Shown here: piece by piece, positions 36,601-43,519 of the stretch
How positions within the stretch are numbered: the stretch's first letter is position 1
Layout: every line of letters starts with the position of its first letter
Assembly: GCF_008386635.1 (NCBI RefSeq)
Contig: NZ_VUOE01000002.1
Span: 1,067,848 to 1,131,847 of the forward strand
Length of the DNA stretch: 64,000 nt
Source: Maribacter flavus
Lineage (GTDB): Bacteria; Bacteroidota; Bacteroidia; Flavobacteriales; Flavobacteriaceae
Direction of reading: 5' to 3'
Made by a program: the position numbers and the translations under genes
Notes under the pieces: model-generated
Databases searched by the model: none
What the model saw: only the letters and a program-made list of their open reading frames with translations
Told to the model about the DNA's origin: nothing

Positions 36601-38012
36601 AGGACAGGCTCAGGGCGGTGCTCTTGACAGCATCGGCAGCCGCATTGGGCTTTTTACCCATGGCCATTTCTACCAATGCAGGGGCCGAAGTACAGCGCCC
36701 CTTGGCAACCGTAGTTATTGGCGGTCTGATTACGGCCACTATATTGACCCTAGTAGTATTGCCTGTTTTGTATTCCTATCTAAGCAGTCATATAGAGAAA
36801 AAAAGTATGGGCCTTTCAAAACAGACCAATCTTGTTATAGGTCTTTTGGTCCTTTTTGGGTCATTCCAAGCGAAAGCCCAACAACCGACCAAGAATTTGG
36901 AGGCACTGATACCCATGGCGATTGAAAACAATGCGGGTCTAAAGGCATATCAATTGGGTATGGAAGCATCGGATGCTTTTGTGAACAGCGCCTTCGATTT
37001 TGATAAAACGGATGTGTATTACGCCTATGACGAAAACAATTTGGCCCTGAACAATTTGCCCATAAGGGTTTTTGGGGTGGCACAGACGTTCGACTTTCCA
37101 ACGGTCTATTTTTCACGAAGAAGGGTGAACAAGGAGCTGTACAATCTGGCCAAAAGCAATTTTGACATCCAATCCAAAAATTTGGAAAGAGCGGTCGTAG
37201 CCGGATATTATGAATATCAGGTAGCCCGTGAAATGGCCGATGTATTTAAAATTTTGGACAGTCTCTACGGTAATTTTTCCAAAATGGCCTCTAGGCGTTT
37301 TGAACTGGGCGAAACTAATTATTTGGAGAAGATAACGGCCTCCTCGAAACAGCGTCAGATACAATTGAAATTCACCGAAGCGCAGCAAAACGTGGAAATT
37401 GCCCATAAGAATTTGATGATGGTCATTCAGGCCAAGGACAGTCTTTCCATTGCCAATGAGACCCTACTGAAAGTTCCTTTAAAGGACGTTGTGTTGAACG
37501 CAAGTCCGGAAATCGCCTATTATCAGCATCAAATTGGGTTAAGAAAGGCCGAGAAGAACCTGGAAAGCCAACAGTTATTACCCAATATTGGCGTGGAGTA
37601 CTTTCAAGGTACCAATGATGGGATTTCCGGGAATTTGCACGGCTACCAACTGGGCCTAAAGATTCCCTTGTTTTTTGGGGGCAAGGCCTCTAAGATAAAA
37701 TCAGCAAAAATAGCGGAGCAGAGTGCAGAGGCGGCATATAGAAATTATGAAATAGAACTTGGCACCAAATTGGCTACCTTAAAAAATCAGCTTCAAGTAC
37801 TTTCAAATTCCTTGGAATATTATGAAACCGAGGGCGGCCAACTGTCCGATGAAATTTTAAAAATGGCAAATAGCAGTTTCCAAAATGGCGAAATCGATTT
37901 TTATCAGTACATACAGAGTTTGGAAAGCGCCTACGACGTTAAACTGGAATACCTAACCAAGTTAAAAGAATACAATGCGACCGTTGTTGCCATCAATTAC
38001 CTAACCTTATAA
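33675..38012 (+). CDS. CusA/CzcA-type heavy-metal RND pump fused to a TolC-type outer-membrane channel
   Basis: A 1445-residue fusion. Residues 1-1040 are a full HME-RND pump: twelve helices in two sets, the proton-relay segment D400-FGIII-D406 in TM4, QPIEMRFNELITGVR and RDIDNLKNLYVDLPAGGKIPL (in parts). At 1045 a Met (ATG at 36807) begins a perfect signal peptide-like stretch (NLVIGLLVLFGSFQAKA, cut after about 1068). Residues 1070-1445 are a TolC/OEP-type protein of coiled-coil helices. The pump exports Cu/Ag or Co/Zn/Cd with the adaptor encoded next. No frameshift marks join the halves. Such fusions occur in flavobacteria; cleavage between the domains would free a separate channel. Confidence 0.93.
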   Translation: MLSQIINFSIKNKFIVLLFTCFIIGFGMYSLTKIPIGAVPDVTNNQVQVITTSRNLSTQDIEQFITYPVELEMANLPGVKEIRSVSKFGLSVVTIVFEDEMGTYLPRQLIAEKIKSASEKIPSNFGTPEMGPITTGLGEIYQYILDVKPEYKDQYTAEDLRTIQDWIVKRQLSGIPGVVEVNTWGGFLKQYEVAINTEKLNAMDITAQEVFQAVETNNSVAGGGYIEKVNQAFFIRGEGLVNSLEDIENIVVKNEGGVPVYIKDVAKVGFGNATRFGAITGNGEGEKVLGQVMMLKDANSKKVIEAVKERVANIAKSLPEGVYINAFLDRSELIAKTTFTVTENLILGCMIVIFVVVLLLGNFRSGLVVASVIPLCLLFALSLMYIFGVDANLMSLGAIDFGIIIDGAVIIVEFIAFNVTKKRAELSSMTRSEQQALRDSITYTGANKMMNSAIFGQLIILIVFIPILSLSGVEGKMFKPMALTFSFALIGAMIFCFTYVPVVSSLFLKPSKATDKNISVRLMHWLTKKYDPIIDWALRSKKIVLGFAAVLLAIAISLYMSMGGEFVPTLDEGDFVIQPVLKTGTSLSNTVEITTEIESILLEQFPEVKQVVTRIGAAEVPTDPMSMEESDVIIVLNPKEEWTSAESKDELADKFKEALSVIPGMEVEFTQPIEMRFNELITGVRADIAIKIFGENLDILAKKGKEIGDLIQNVPGAADISVEKIAGLPEMNVNYNRSKIARYGLNIQELNDMISMGFAGKTAGSVFEGEKKFDLVIRLDSEKRRDIDNLKNLYVDLPAGGKIPLSELAEISYQKGAAKISRDDTRRRIVVGINVRNRDLQSVVDDVRKLIDDNINLPVGYSITYGGQFENLQSAKSRLMIAVPIALILIFILLYFAFKSVKEALMIYSAIPLAAVGGVFLLWIRGLPFSISAGVGFIALFGIAVLNGIVLIEHFKELKALGKFDSLNDLIKEGAKDRLRAVLLTASAAALGFLPMAISTNAGAEVQRPLATVVIGGLITATILTLVVLPVLYSYLSSHIEKKSMGLSKQTNLVIGLLVLFGSFQAKAQQPTKNLEALIPMAIENNAGLKAYQLGMEASDAFVNSAFDFDKTDVYYAYDENNLALNNLPIRVFGVAQTFDFPTVYFSRRRVNKELYNLAKSNFDIQSKNLERAVVAGYYEYQVAREMADVFKILDSLYGNFSKMASRRFELGETNYLEKITASSKQRQIQLKFTEAQQNVEIAHKNLMMVIQAKDSLSIANETLLKVPLKDVVLNASPEIAYYQHQIGLRKAEKNLESQQLLPNIGVEYFQGTNDGISGNLHGYQLGLKIPLFFGGKASKIKSAKIAEQSAEAAYRNYEIELGTKLATLKNQLQVLSNSLEYYETEGGQLSDEILKMANSSFQNGEIDFYQYIQSLESAYDVKLEYLTKLKEYNATVVAINYLTL

Positions 38013-38022
38013 TTAATACACC

Positions 38023-39159
38023 ATGAAATCATATATATATTACTTTCTAACACTGGTACTTTTAGCGGGCGTTACAGGATGTGGCGAAAAAAGCAGTACC
38101 AACGAAACTTCGGTAGAAACTGAAATATCCTCTTTTATAGAGGTAACCCAGGCACAATATGACCAACTGGGCATGGAAATGGGAAGCATAACAGAAAAAT
38201 CATTTCCGGTTAGGGTAAGCGTAAACGGAATGATAGACGTACCGCCAGAAAATAGGGCGATGGTAAACGCCACCATGGGCGGCTATATTAAAACCACGCC
38301 ATTTTTAATCGGGGACAAGGTAAGCAAAGGGCAAACCTTGGTGACCTTGGAGAATCCTGAATTTGTGAGCCTTCAACAGCAATATCTGGAAGTGAACGAA
38401 CAACTTTCGTTTTTGAAGGCCGAGTATGAACGGCATACCATCATGTCCGAAGAAAACATCACCTCACAAAAGAATTTTTTGAAATCGGAGAGCGATTATA
38501 AATCGGCTTTGGCACGGCATAGTGGCTTACAAAAGCAATTGCAGATGCTGAACATTTCACCGGAACAGGTCAAAAACGGTACAATCGTTTCCACGGTGTC
38601 GATTAAAGCGCCCATTTCCGGCAGTATTACCAAAGTCAACGTAACTAAGGGAAGCTATGTTTCGCCAGCCACGGCCATTATGGAAATCATCAATAATGAC
38701 CATGTTCATTTGGAACTATCGGTATTTGAGAAGGACATCATGAAGGTAAAGAAAGGACAAAAAATTACCTTTAGGATTCCAGAAGCATCTGGAGACACCT
38801 TCCATGCCAAAGTCTATCTGGTGGGCACCTCCATTGATGCGAATAGGACCATAAAGGTACATGGGCATTTGGAGGACGAAGGCAAGGAAAAGTTCCTAAC
38901 GGGCATGTTCGTGGAAGCGAACATCATAACGGACGATATCCAGGAAAAAGCCTTGCCCAGTAATGCCATCGTAACCATAGATAACATTCCCAACGTTTTG
39001 ATTTTTGAAAAAAAGGAAGGGGACGTATATTATTTTTCGCAAAAAGAAGTTTCTGTAGATGAAGAACTGGATGGTTTCTCCGTGATTAAAGAAGCCAACA
39101 GTTTTGCACCCAACACCCAATTTTTGACAAAAGGCACGTATAACCTGATTGGGGAATAA
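38023..39159 (+). CDS. CusB/CzcB-like periplasmic adaptor lipoprotein
   Basis: A 378-residue membrane-fusion protein. Lipoprotein signal: VLLAGVTGCGEKS, Cys at about 20. A barrel/lipoyl half near 70-105 (VNATMGGYIKTTPFLIGDKVSKGQTLV), a coiled-coil hairpin at about 110-180 (LQQQYLEVNEQLSFLKAEYERH), the second lipoyl half (IKAPISGSITKVNVTKGSYVSPATA) and a beta-barrel (HLELSVFEKDIMKVKKGQKI). It links the RND pump to the channel and may load metal. It starts 10 bases after the pump-TolC gene and no separate TolC gene follows, in keeping with the fusion. Confidence 0.93.
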   Translation: MKSYIYYFLTLVLLAGVTGCGEKSSTNETSVETEISSFIEVTQAQYDQLGMEMGSITEKSFPVRVSVNGMIDVPPENRAMVNATMGGYIKTTPFLIGDKVSKGQTLVTLENPEFVSLQQQYLEVNEQLSFLKAEYERHTIMSEENITSQKNFLKSESDYKSALARHSGLQKQLQMLNISPEQVKNGTIVSTVSIKAPISGSITKVNVTKGSYVSPATAIMEIINNDHVHLELSVFEKDIMKVKKGQKITFRIPEASGDTFHAKVYLVGTSIDANRTIKVHGHLEDEGKEKFLTGMFVEANIITDDIQEKALPSNAIVTIDNIPNVLIFEKKEGDVYYFSQKEVSVDEELDGFSVIKEANSFAPNTQFLTKGTYNLIGE

Positions 39160-39222
39160 GGTAACCTATTCTAACCGAAAGCTTTTGGTACAGGAATTGA
39201 CAAAGGGTAACATAAAAAAGAT

Positions 39223-39666
39223 ATGAACTTAAAAATAAAACTGCTTACCATTTTATTCGTTGCAGGACTGACAAGTCTTTTTGGCCAGGAATGGCAAACC
39301 GATTTCAACACGGCGCAACAAATCGCCCAAGAGAAATACAGACCGATTATCTTGGTGTTCCAGGGTTCGGATTGGTGCGCGCCCTGCATTAAACTGGACC
39401 GCGAGGTCTGGAGTACGGATGAATTCCAAAAATACGCCAAGGACCATTACGTAATGCTCCAAGCGGACTTTCCCCGAAAAAAACAGAACGCCTTACCCGA
39501 AGATCGGGCCAGGGCCAATGCCCAGCTTGCAGAACAGTATAATAAGAACGGCATCTTTCCTTTTGTGGTCGTCATGGACGCACAAGGAAAGGTAAAAGGT
39601 GAGACCAGTTATAAAAAAATGAACCCAAAGGATTATATACAACTTTTGGATTCCTTTACGGAATAA
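39223..39666 (+). CDS. Periplasmic thioredoxin-like protein
   Basis: A 147-residue exported protein: signal peptide MNLKIKLLTILFVAGLTSLFG. Thioredoxin fold with active site C52-A-P-C55 in QGSDWCAPCIKLDREVW; the GSDWCxxCxxLxxEVW pattern matches the thioredoxin_7/DUF255-like periplasmic group rather than classical TrxA. The cis-Pro region IFPFVVVMDAQGKV follows. Probably a reductase keeping partner Cys reduced, a good candidate being the Cys-tailed DUF4266 protein of the same operon. It starts 63 bases after the adaptor gene, and the next gene starts 1 base after its stop. Confidence 0.9.
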   Translation: MNLKIKLLTILFVAGLTSLFGQEWQTDFNTAQQIAQEKYRPIILVFQGSDWCAPCIKLDREVWSTDEFQKYAKDHYVMLQADFPRKKQNALPEDRARANAQLAEQYNKNGIFPFVVVMDAQGKVKGETSYKKMNPKDYIQLLDSFTE

Positions 39667-39667
39667 T

Positions 39668-40648
39668 TTGAAAAAGATACTCTTTATTTGCGTCCTACTG
39701 ACCTCGTGGTTGGCCCTATCGCAGCAAAACTTTCAGCGGACCCTGAAAATGATGGGCAGCCGATTCGACATTACCGTAGTTGCCACCGACTCCGTTACTG
39801 CCAGTGGATATATTGATTTGGCCGTCGCTGAAATCAGCCGGATCGAAAAATTGATTTCCTCTTGGGACCCCAATTCCCAAACCTCGGAAATTAATAGGAA
39901 TGCGGGCATCAGGCCCGTTACCGTAGATGCTGAACTTTTTGAACTCATTCAAAGGGCTATTGGGTTATCCAAATTGACGGACGGTGCTTTTGACATCAGC
40001 TATGCCTCCATGGACCGAATCTGGAAATTCGATGGCAGCATGAAAGTCATGCCCAGCGAAGCAGATATAGCGGCGTCCGTATCGAAAGTCGGGTTTCAAA
40101 ACATTGTATTGGATCCAGACGAAAGTACCGTTTTCCTAAAATTGGAGGGGATGAAAATTGGGTTCGGGGCCATAGGCAAAGGCTATGCGGCGGACAAGGC
40201 CAAGCAATTGTTAATGGATCAGGGAGTGGAAGCTGGCATCATAAACGCATCCGGCGATATGAACACGTGGGGAAAACAGGCCAACGACGAAAATTGGAAG
40301 GTGGCGATTACCAACCCTATGGACAAAAACAAGGTTTTTGCCCTGCTACCGATAATCGATGGTGCCGTGGTCACCTCTGGGGACTATGAACGCTACGTAA
40401 ACTTTAACGGAAAACGCTATGCCCACATCATTGACCCGCGAACGGGCTATCCGGCCACGGGAATCATCAGTGTGACCGTTTTTGCCCCTAAAGCGGAACT
40501 GGCGGATGCGCTTGCGACATCGGTCTTTGTCATGGGAACGGAAATTGGATTGGACAGAATCAATCAGTTGCCCAAGGTGGAATGCATCATCATAGATGAC
40601 AAGGGAAACATTTCAAAATCGGACCATATCAAAATAGACAAATTATGA
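39668..40648 (+). CDS. apbE: FAD:protein FMN transferase
   Basis: A 326-residue exported ApbE-family protein beginning at TTG, with signal peptide MKKILFICVLLTSWLALSQQ. Family motifs: MMGSRFDITVV, SSWDPNSQTSEINR, KIGFGAIGKGYAADKA (FAD and Mg binding), INASGDMNTWG, HIIDPRTGYPA and ADALATSVFVMG. ApbE moves FMN from FAD to a Thr/Ser of partner proteins outside the cytoplasm. No Rnf, Nqr or FMN_bind protein is in the window, so its target is probably encoded here. The DUF3570 protein has an S-G-A-S segment that loosely fits. It overlaps the next gene by 4 bases. Confidence 0.94.
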   Translation: MKKILFICVLLTSWLALSQQNFQRTLKMMGSRFDITVVATDSVTASGYIDLAVAEISRIEKLISSWDPNSQTSEINRNAGIRPVTVDAELFELIQRAIGLSKLTDGAFDISYASMDRIWKFDGSMKVMPSEADIAASVSKVGFQNIVLDPDESTVFLKLEGMKIGFGAIGKGYAADKAKQLLMDQGVEAGIINASGDMNTWGKQANDENWKVAITNPMDKNKVFALLPIIDGAVVTSGDYERYVNFNGKRYAHIIDPRTGYPATGIISVTVFAPKAELADALATSVFVMGTEIGLDRINQLPKVECIIIDDKGNISKSDHIKIDKL

Positions 40649-40857
40649 TAAAAAAATTGCTGATGCTAGGACTCATGGGCGTTTGCCTAGGTAGCTGCGT
40701 CGTAGTCAAGGAATACGAAAAAGTAAATATCAACGATCCGGATATGATTCTGGCCGATCAACCTTGTGACCGAAATGTGACCACCATGCACTCTTACAGG
40801 GAAGCGGCGGCAGGAGCCAACGGTGGAAAAACAGGTGGCGGTTGCGGCTGTAACTAA
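40645..40857 (+). CDS. DUF4266 lipoprotein with C-terminal GGGCGCN tail
   Basis: A 70-residue lipoprotein. Lipobox LGSC with Cys at 18 (a second Cys at 14). Then the family segment KVNINDPDMILADQPCDRN, HSYREAAAGANGGKTG and the ending GGGCGCN, with Cys67 and Cys69. The conserved Cys tail after a Gly-rich linker looks built to hold a metal or a modified thiol, or to be a substrate of the neighbouring thioredoxin or ApbE. It overlaps apbE by 4 bases (ATGA) and is followed by DUF3570 after 21 bases. The function is unknown. Confidence 0.9.
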   Translation: MIKKLLMLGLMGVCLGSCVVVKEYEKVNINDPDMILADQPCDRNVTTMHSYREAAAGANGGKTGGGCGCN

Positions 40858-40878
40858 GGAATCCTAGAACTGTTCACT

Positions 40879-42189
40879 ATGACCCATTTAAAAAATTTAG
40901 TACTTGTCTTTTTGTTGGGCATTGGGTGCTGGGCATCCGCCCAGGATACGGGCAATGTCCAAACCTATAAAAAAAGGGTATTGGAAACCACGGAGGTCGA
41001 TTTCCTTTCCAGCTACTATGCCCAAACGGGTGACAATGCCGCCGTTAGTGGTGGGATAGGCACCGAAGAACTTACAGACGCCACGGGTACTTTTGTGGTA
41101 TCCATTCCCTTGAACGACGACGATGTGCTCACCATAGATGCGGGGGTATCCGCCTATACGTCGGCATCCTCCAGTAACATCGACCCCTTTGATGGCGTAC
41201 GCCGGGCGGATCCTTTCGTGGCCAGTTCCGGGGCTTCCAGCGGGGACGTTTGGGTGAATTTGACGGGATCTTACTCCCACAGTTCGGATGACCGCAACAA
41301 CATCGTTTCCGGGAAACTTTCGGTTTCATCGGAGTATGATTATTTCTCGATCGGTTTCGGCGGAAGTTATTCCAGGCTCTTCAACGAAAAAAATACGGAA
41401 CTGAGCCTCAATGCCACCGTTTATCTGGATTCTTGGAACACCATTTACCCTTTTGAATTAAGGCCCTTTGGGAACAATGGCATTGGGTTTTTTAGACCGA
41501 CGGAAATTACCGGCAATGTAAACTATAGCCCAAATTTTACCGAATTCGAGAAAACGAACCGGAATTCCTATACCTTTGGATTGGGCTTTTCACAGATATT
41601 GCATAAAAACCTTCAGGGCTCGCTCGCCCTGGATCTTGTACAACAACAAGGACTGCTTTCCACCCCTTTTCAGCGCGTCTATTTTAGCGATGTGGCGGAT
41701 TCCTTTATCGAGGGTTTTCAATTGGCGGATGACGTGGAGCGCCTACCCGATAGCCGGTTCAAGATTGCCATGGGCGGAAGGCTGAATTGGTTCCTGAACC
41801 AATCGATAACCGTACGTACCTTCTACCGCTATTATTTGGACGATTGGGGCATCCATTCCCATACGGCCAGTGTGGAGGTACCCGTAAAAATTTCGGATAC
41901 ATTCACGCTGTACCCCTCCTATCGCTATTACCAACAAACCGCGGCGGACTACTTTGGGGGCTACGAAACACATCTATCCACGCAGGAGTTCTATACATCC
42001 GATTTTGATTTGTCTCAATACGTAGCCAACCAATTTGGTTTTGGGGTTTCCTATACGGATATTTTTACCCAACTGCATATTTGGGAATTCGGCTTTAAGG
42101 GCTTCGACCTGAAATTTTACAAATACGACCGCGATACCACCTTTGGCTCCTACATCGTTACCGGAGGTTTTACCTTTGTGATGGACTGA
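40879..42189 (+). CDS. DUF3570 outer-membrane beta-barrel-like protein
   Basis: A 436-residue exported protein: signal peptide to AQD at about 22. The DUF3570 pattern is clear: YKKRVLETTEVDFLSSYYAQ at the start, then DDDVLTIDAGVSAYTSASS, FVASSGASSGDVWV, repeated amphipathic strands with aromatic girdles (YDYFSIGFGGSYSRLF), and YPSYRYYQQTAADYF near 360. It ends in a strand (TGGFTFVMD), consistent with an outer-membrane barrel. The SSGASSGD segment recalls the S/T-G-A-T/S core of ApbE flavinylation sites, though the upstream Asp is not in the standard place. Last gene of the metal-efflux operon, 18 bases from the converging tolC stop. Confidence 0.88.
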   Translation: MTHLKNLVLVFLLGIGCWASAQDTGNVQTYKKRVLETTEVDFLSSYYAQTGDNAAVSGGIGTEELTDATGTFVVSIPLNDDDVLTIDAGVSAYTSASSSNIDPFDGVRRADPFVASSGASSGDVWVNLTGSYSHSSDDRNNIVSGKLSVSSEYDYFSIGFGGSYSRLFNEKNTELSLNATVYLDSWNTIYPFELRPFGNNGIGFFRPTEITGNVNYSPNFTEFEKTNRNSYTFGLGFSQILHKNLQGSLALDLVQQQGLLSTPFQRVYFSDVADSFIEGFQLADDVERLPDSRFKIAMGGRLNWFLNQSITVRTFYRYYLDDWGIHSHTASVEVPVKISDTFTLYPSYRYYQQTAADYFGGYETHLSTQEFYTSDFDLSQYVANQFGFGVSYTDIFTQLHIWEFGFKGFDLKFYKYDRDTTFGSYIVTGGFTFVMD

Positions 42190-42207
42190 TGTGCGGTACG
42201 TAGTTTT

Positions 42208-43518
42208 CTAGATCGTTAAATTTCCCGCCAGTTGCTTGAGGATGATTTCGGAGAGTTTTGCCTGGAATTTGGCATTGCTGAACCGTACCTTGGCATTGAT
42301 ATAATTTAGTTGGGCCGTCCTGAACTCAATGGGAGGGATAATCCCGATGCGGTACTTTTCTACCGTAATATCCAAATTCTCCTTGGCAATGGCCTCATTG
42401 TTCCCCTCAAGATCGATCAAGCTCATGTTGGTCAGGTAGGTCTGATAGGTAGTTCCCAGGGTAGTCAATAAGTCCTGCTTTTGCTGGGCGATGGCCACTT
42501 CCGAGTTTTCTATCTGCAATTTCCCTATTTTCTCGTCCCTGTTTTGGGTAAAGCCGTCAAATAGATTTAAGGTGGCTCCAAAGCCATAGCTGAAACCCTT
42601 GGAATTGGAAGATACGATAAAGCCCAAACTTGATTCCGACTCGCTAATGATATAACCTGTGGTTGCGGTGATGGTAGGCAACCTAGCGGCCTTGATCTGC
42701 TTCAATTCCAATTCAGAAATCCGCTTGCTTATCTGCGAGGCCATCAATTGCGGGTTTTCGCTCAAGACCTTGGTCTGTAGTTCAGGCAACAGCAGGGATT
42801 CGTCCACAAAAATTTCCGGGGCCACGGTAAAATCGGTTTCCAGGTCCCGCGCCAATTGTCGGTTTAGTTGGATTTTGGTATTCACGTACAGTTCCTTTTG
42901 GCGCTGCATCAGGGTTTCGTCCGTATTCAAATCCACCTGGGCGTTCAATACTTCCAATTTAGAGGCCTTCCCAATGGTAAACCTGTTTTGGGCCAATTCC
43001 ACCCGTTGTTTTGAAATCAAAATGGTACTGTCCAACGCGGAAAGTTGCTGTTGTTGCTGCACCAAATCGTAATAGGTAATCATTACCTCACCTACGGTCG
43101 TCAATATGACCTGTTTCAGTTCCGCATCCCCCAAGTTCCTATTTTCCTTCAATTGCTCATAATTGGCGAACATTCGAAGGCCATCAAACAGCGTCCAGTC
43201 CAAGGCCACACCATAATTTAGGTTGTTGTTCACGGCATTGTCCAGTTCCTGTACGGTACCGTCCAAACGTACTTGCGATAGGTTGATGGTCCTATTATTG
43301 TCCGTTATACTGGCTTGCACGGCCGGAAGCATTCCGGCATACCCCGGACTCACCGCGTATTCATCAATCTTTAGGTCGTTTTTGGCCGTTCGTATCTGAA
43401 AGTTGTTTTCCAGGGCCAACTTCACGGTCTCATCGATGGTTAGCACTTCATCCTGTGCGGCGATACTAAAAATGTTCAGTAAAATAAAAATTGAACGTAA
43501 AGGGATTCGGTATGGCAT
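42208..43518 (-). CDS. TolC-family outer-membrane efflux protein
   Basis: A 436-residue outer-membrane factor: signal peptide to about residue 20 (LNIFSIAAQD), then two OEP repeats of long coiled-coil helices (DEVLTIDETVKLALENNFQIRTAK and SENPQLMASQISKRISELELKQIKAAR, in parts). The start ATG lies only 1 base after the stop of the RND pump gene, so it is the third gene of a minus-strand adaptor-pump-channel operon. It forms the exit duct of that pump. It converges with the DUF3570 gene with 18 bases between stops, and no hairpin is visible there. Confidence 0.92.
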   Translation of the reverse strand: MPYRIPLRSIFILLNIFSIAAQDEVLTIDETVKLALENNFQIRTAKNDLKIDEYAVSPGYAGMLPAVQASITDNNRTINLSQVRLDGTVQELDNAVNNNLNYGVALDWTLFDGLRMFANYEQLKENRNLGDAELKQVILTTVGEVMITYYDLVQQQQQLSALDSTILISKQRVELAQNRFTIGKASKLEVLNAQVDLNTDETLMQRQKELYVNTKIQLNRQLARDLETDFTVAPEIFVDESLLLPELQTKVLSENPQLMASQISKRISELELKQIKAARLPTITATTGYIISESESSLGFIVSSNSKGFSYGFGATLNLFDGFTQNRDEKIGKLQIENSEVAIAQQKQDLLTTLGTTYQTYLTNMSLIDLEGNNEAIAKENLDITVEKYRIGIIPPIEFRTAQLNYINAKVRFSNAKFQAKLSEIILKQLAGNLTI

Positions 43519-43519
43519 T

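Noticed and set aside
36780-36860. Frameshift or assembly join between the pump and TolC parts
   Set aside because: The frame is continuous with good codon use on both sides, and such fusions are known in flavobacteria.
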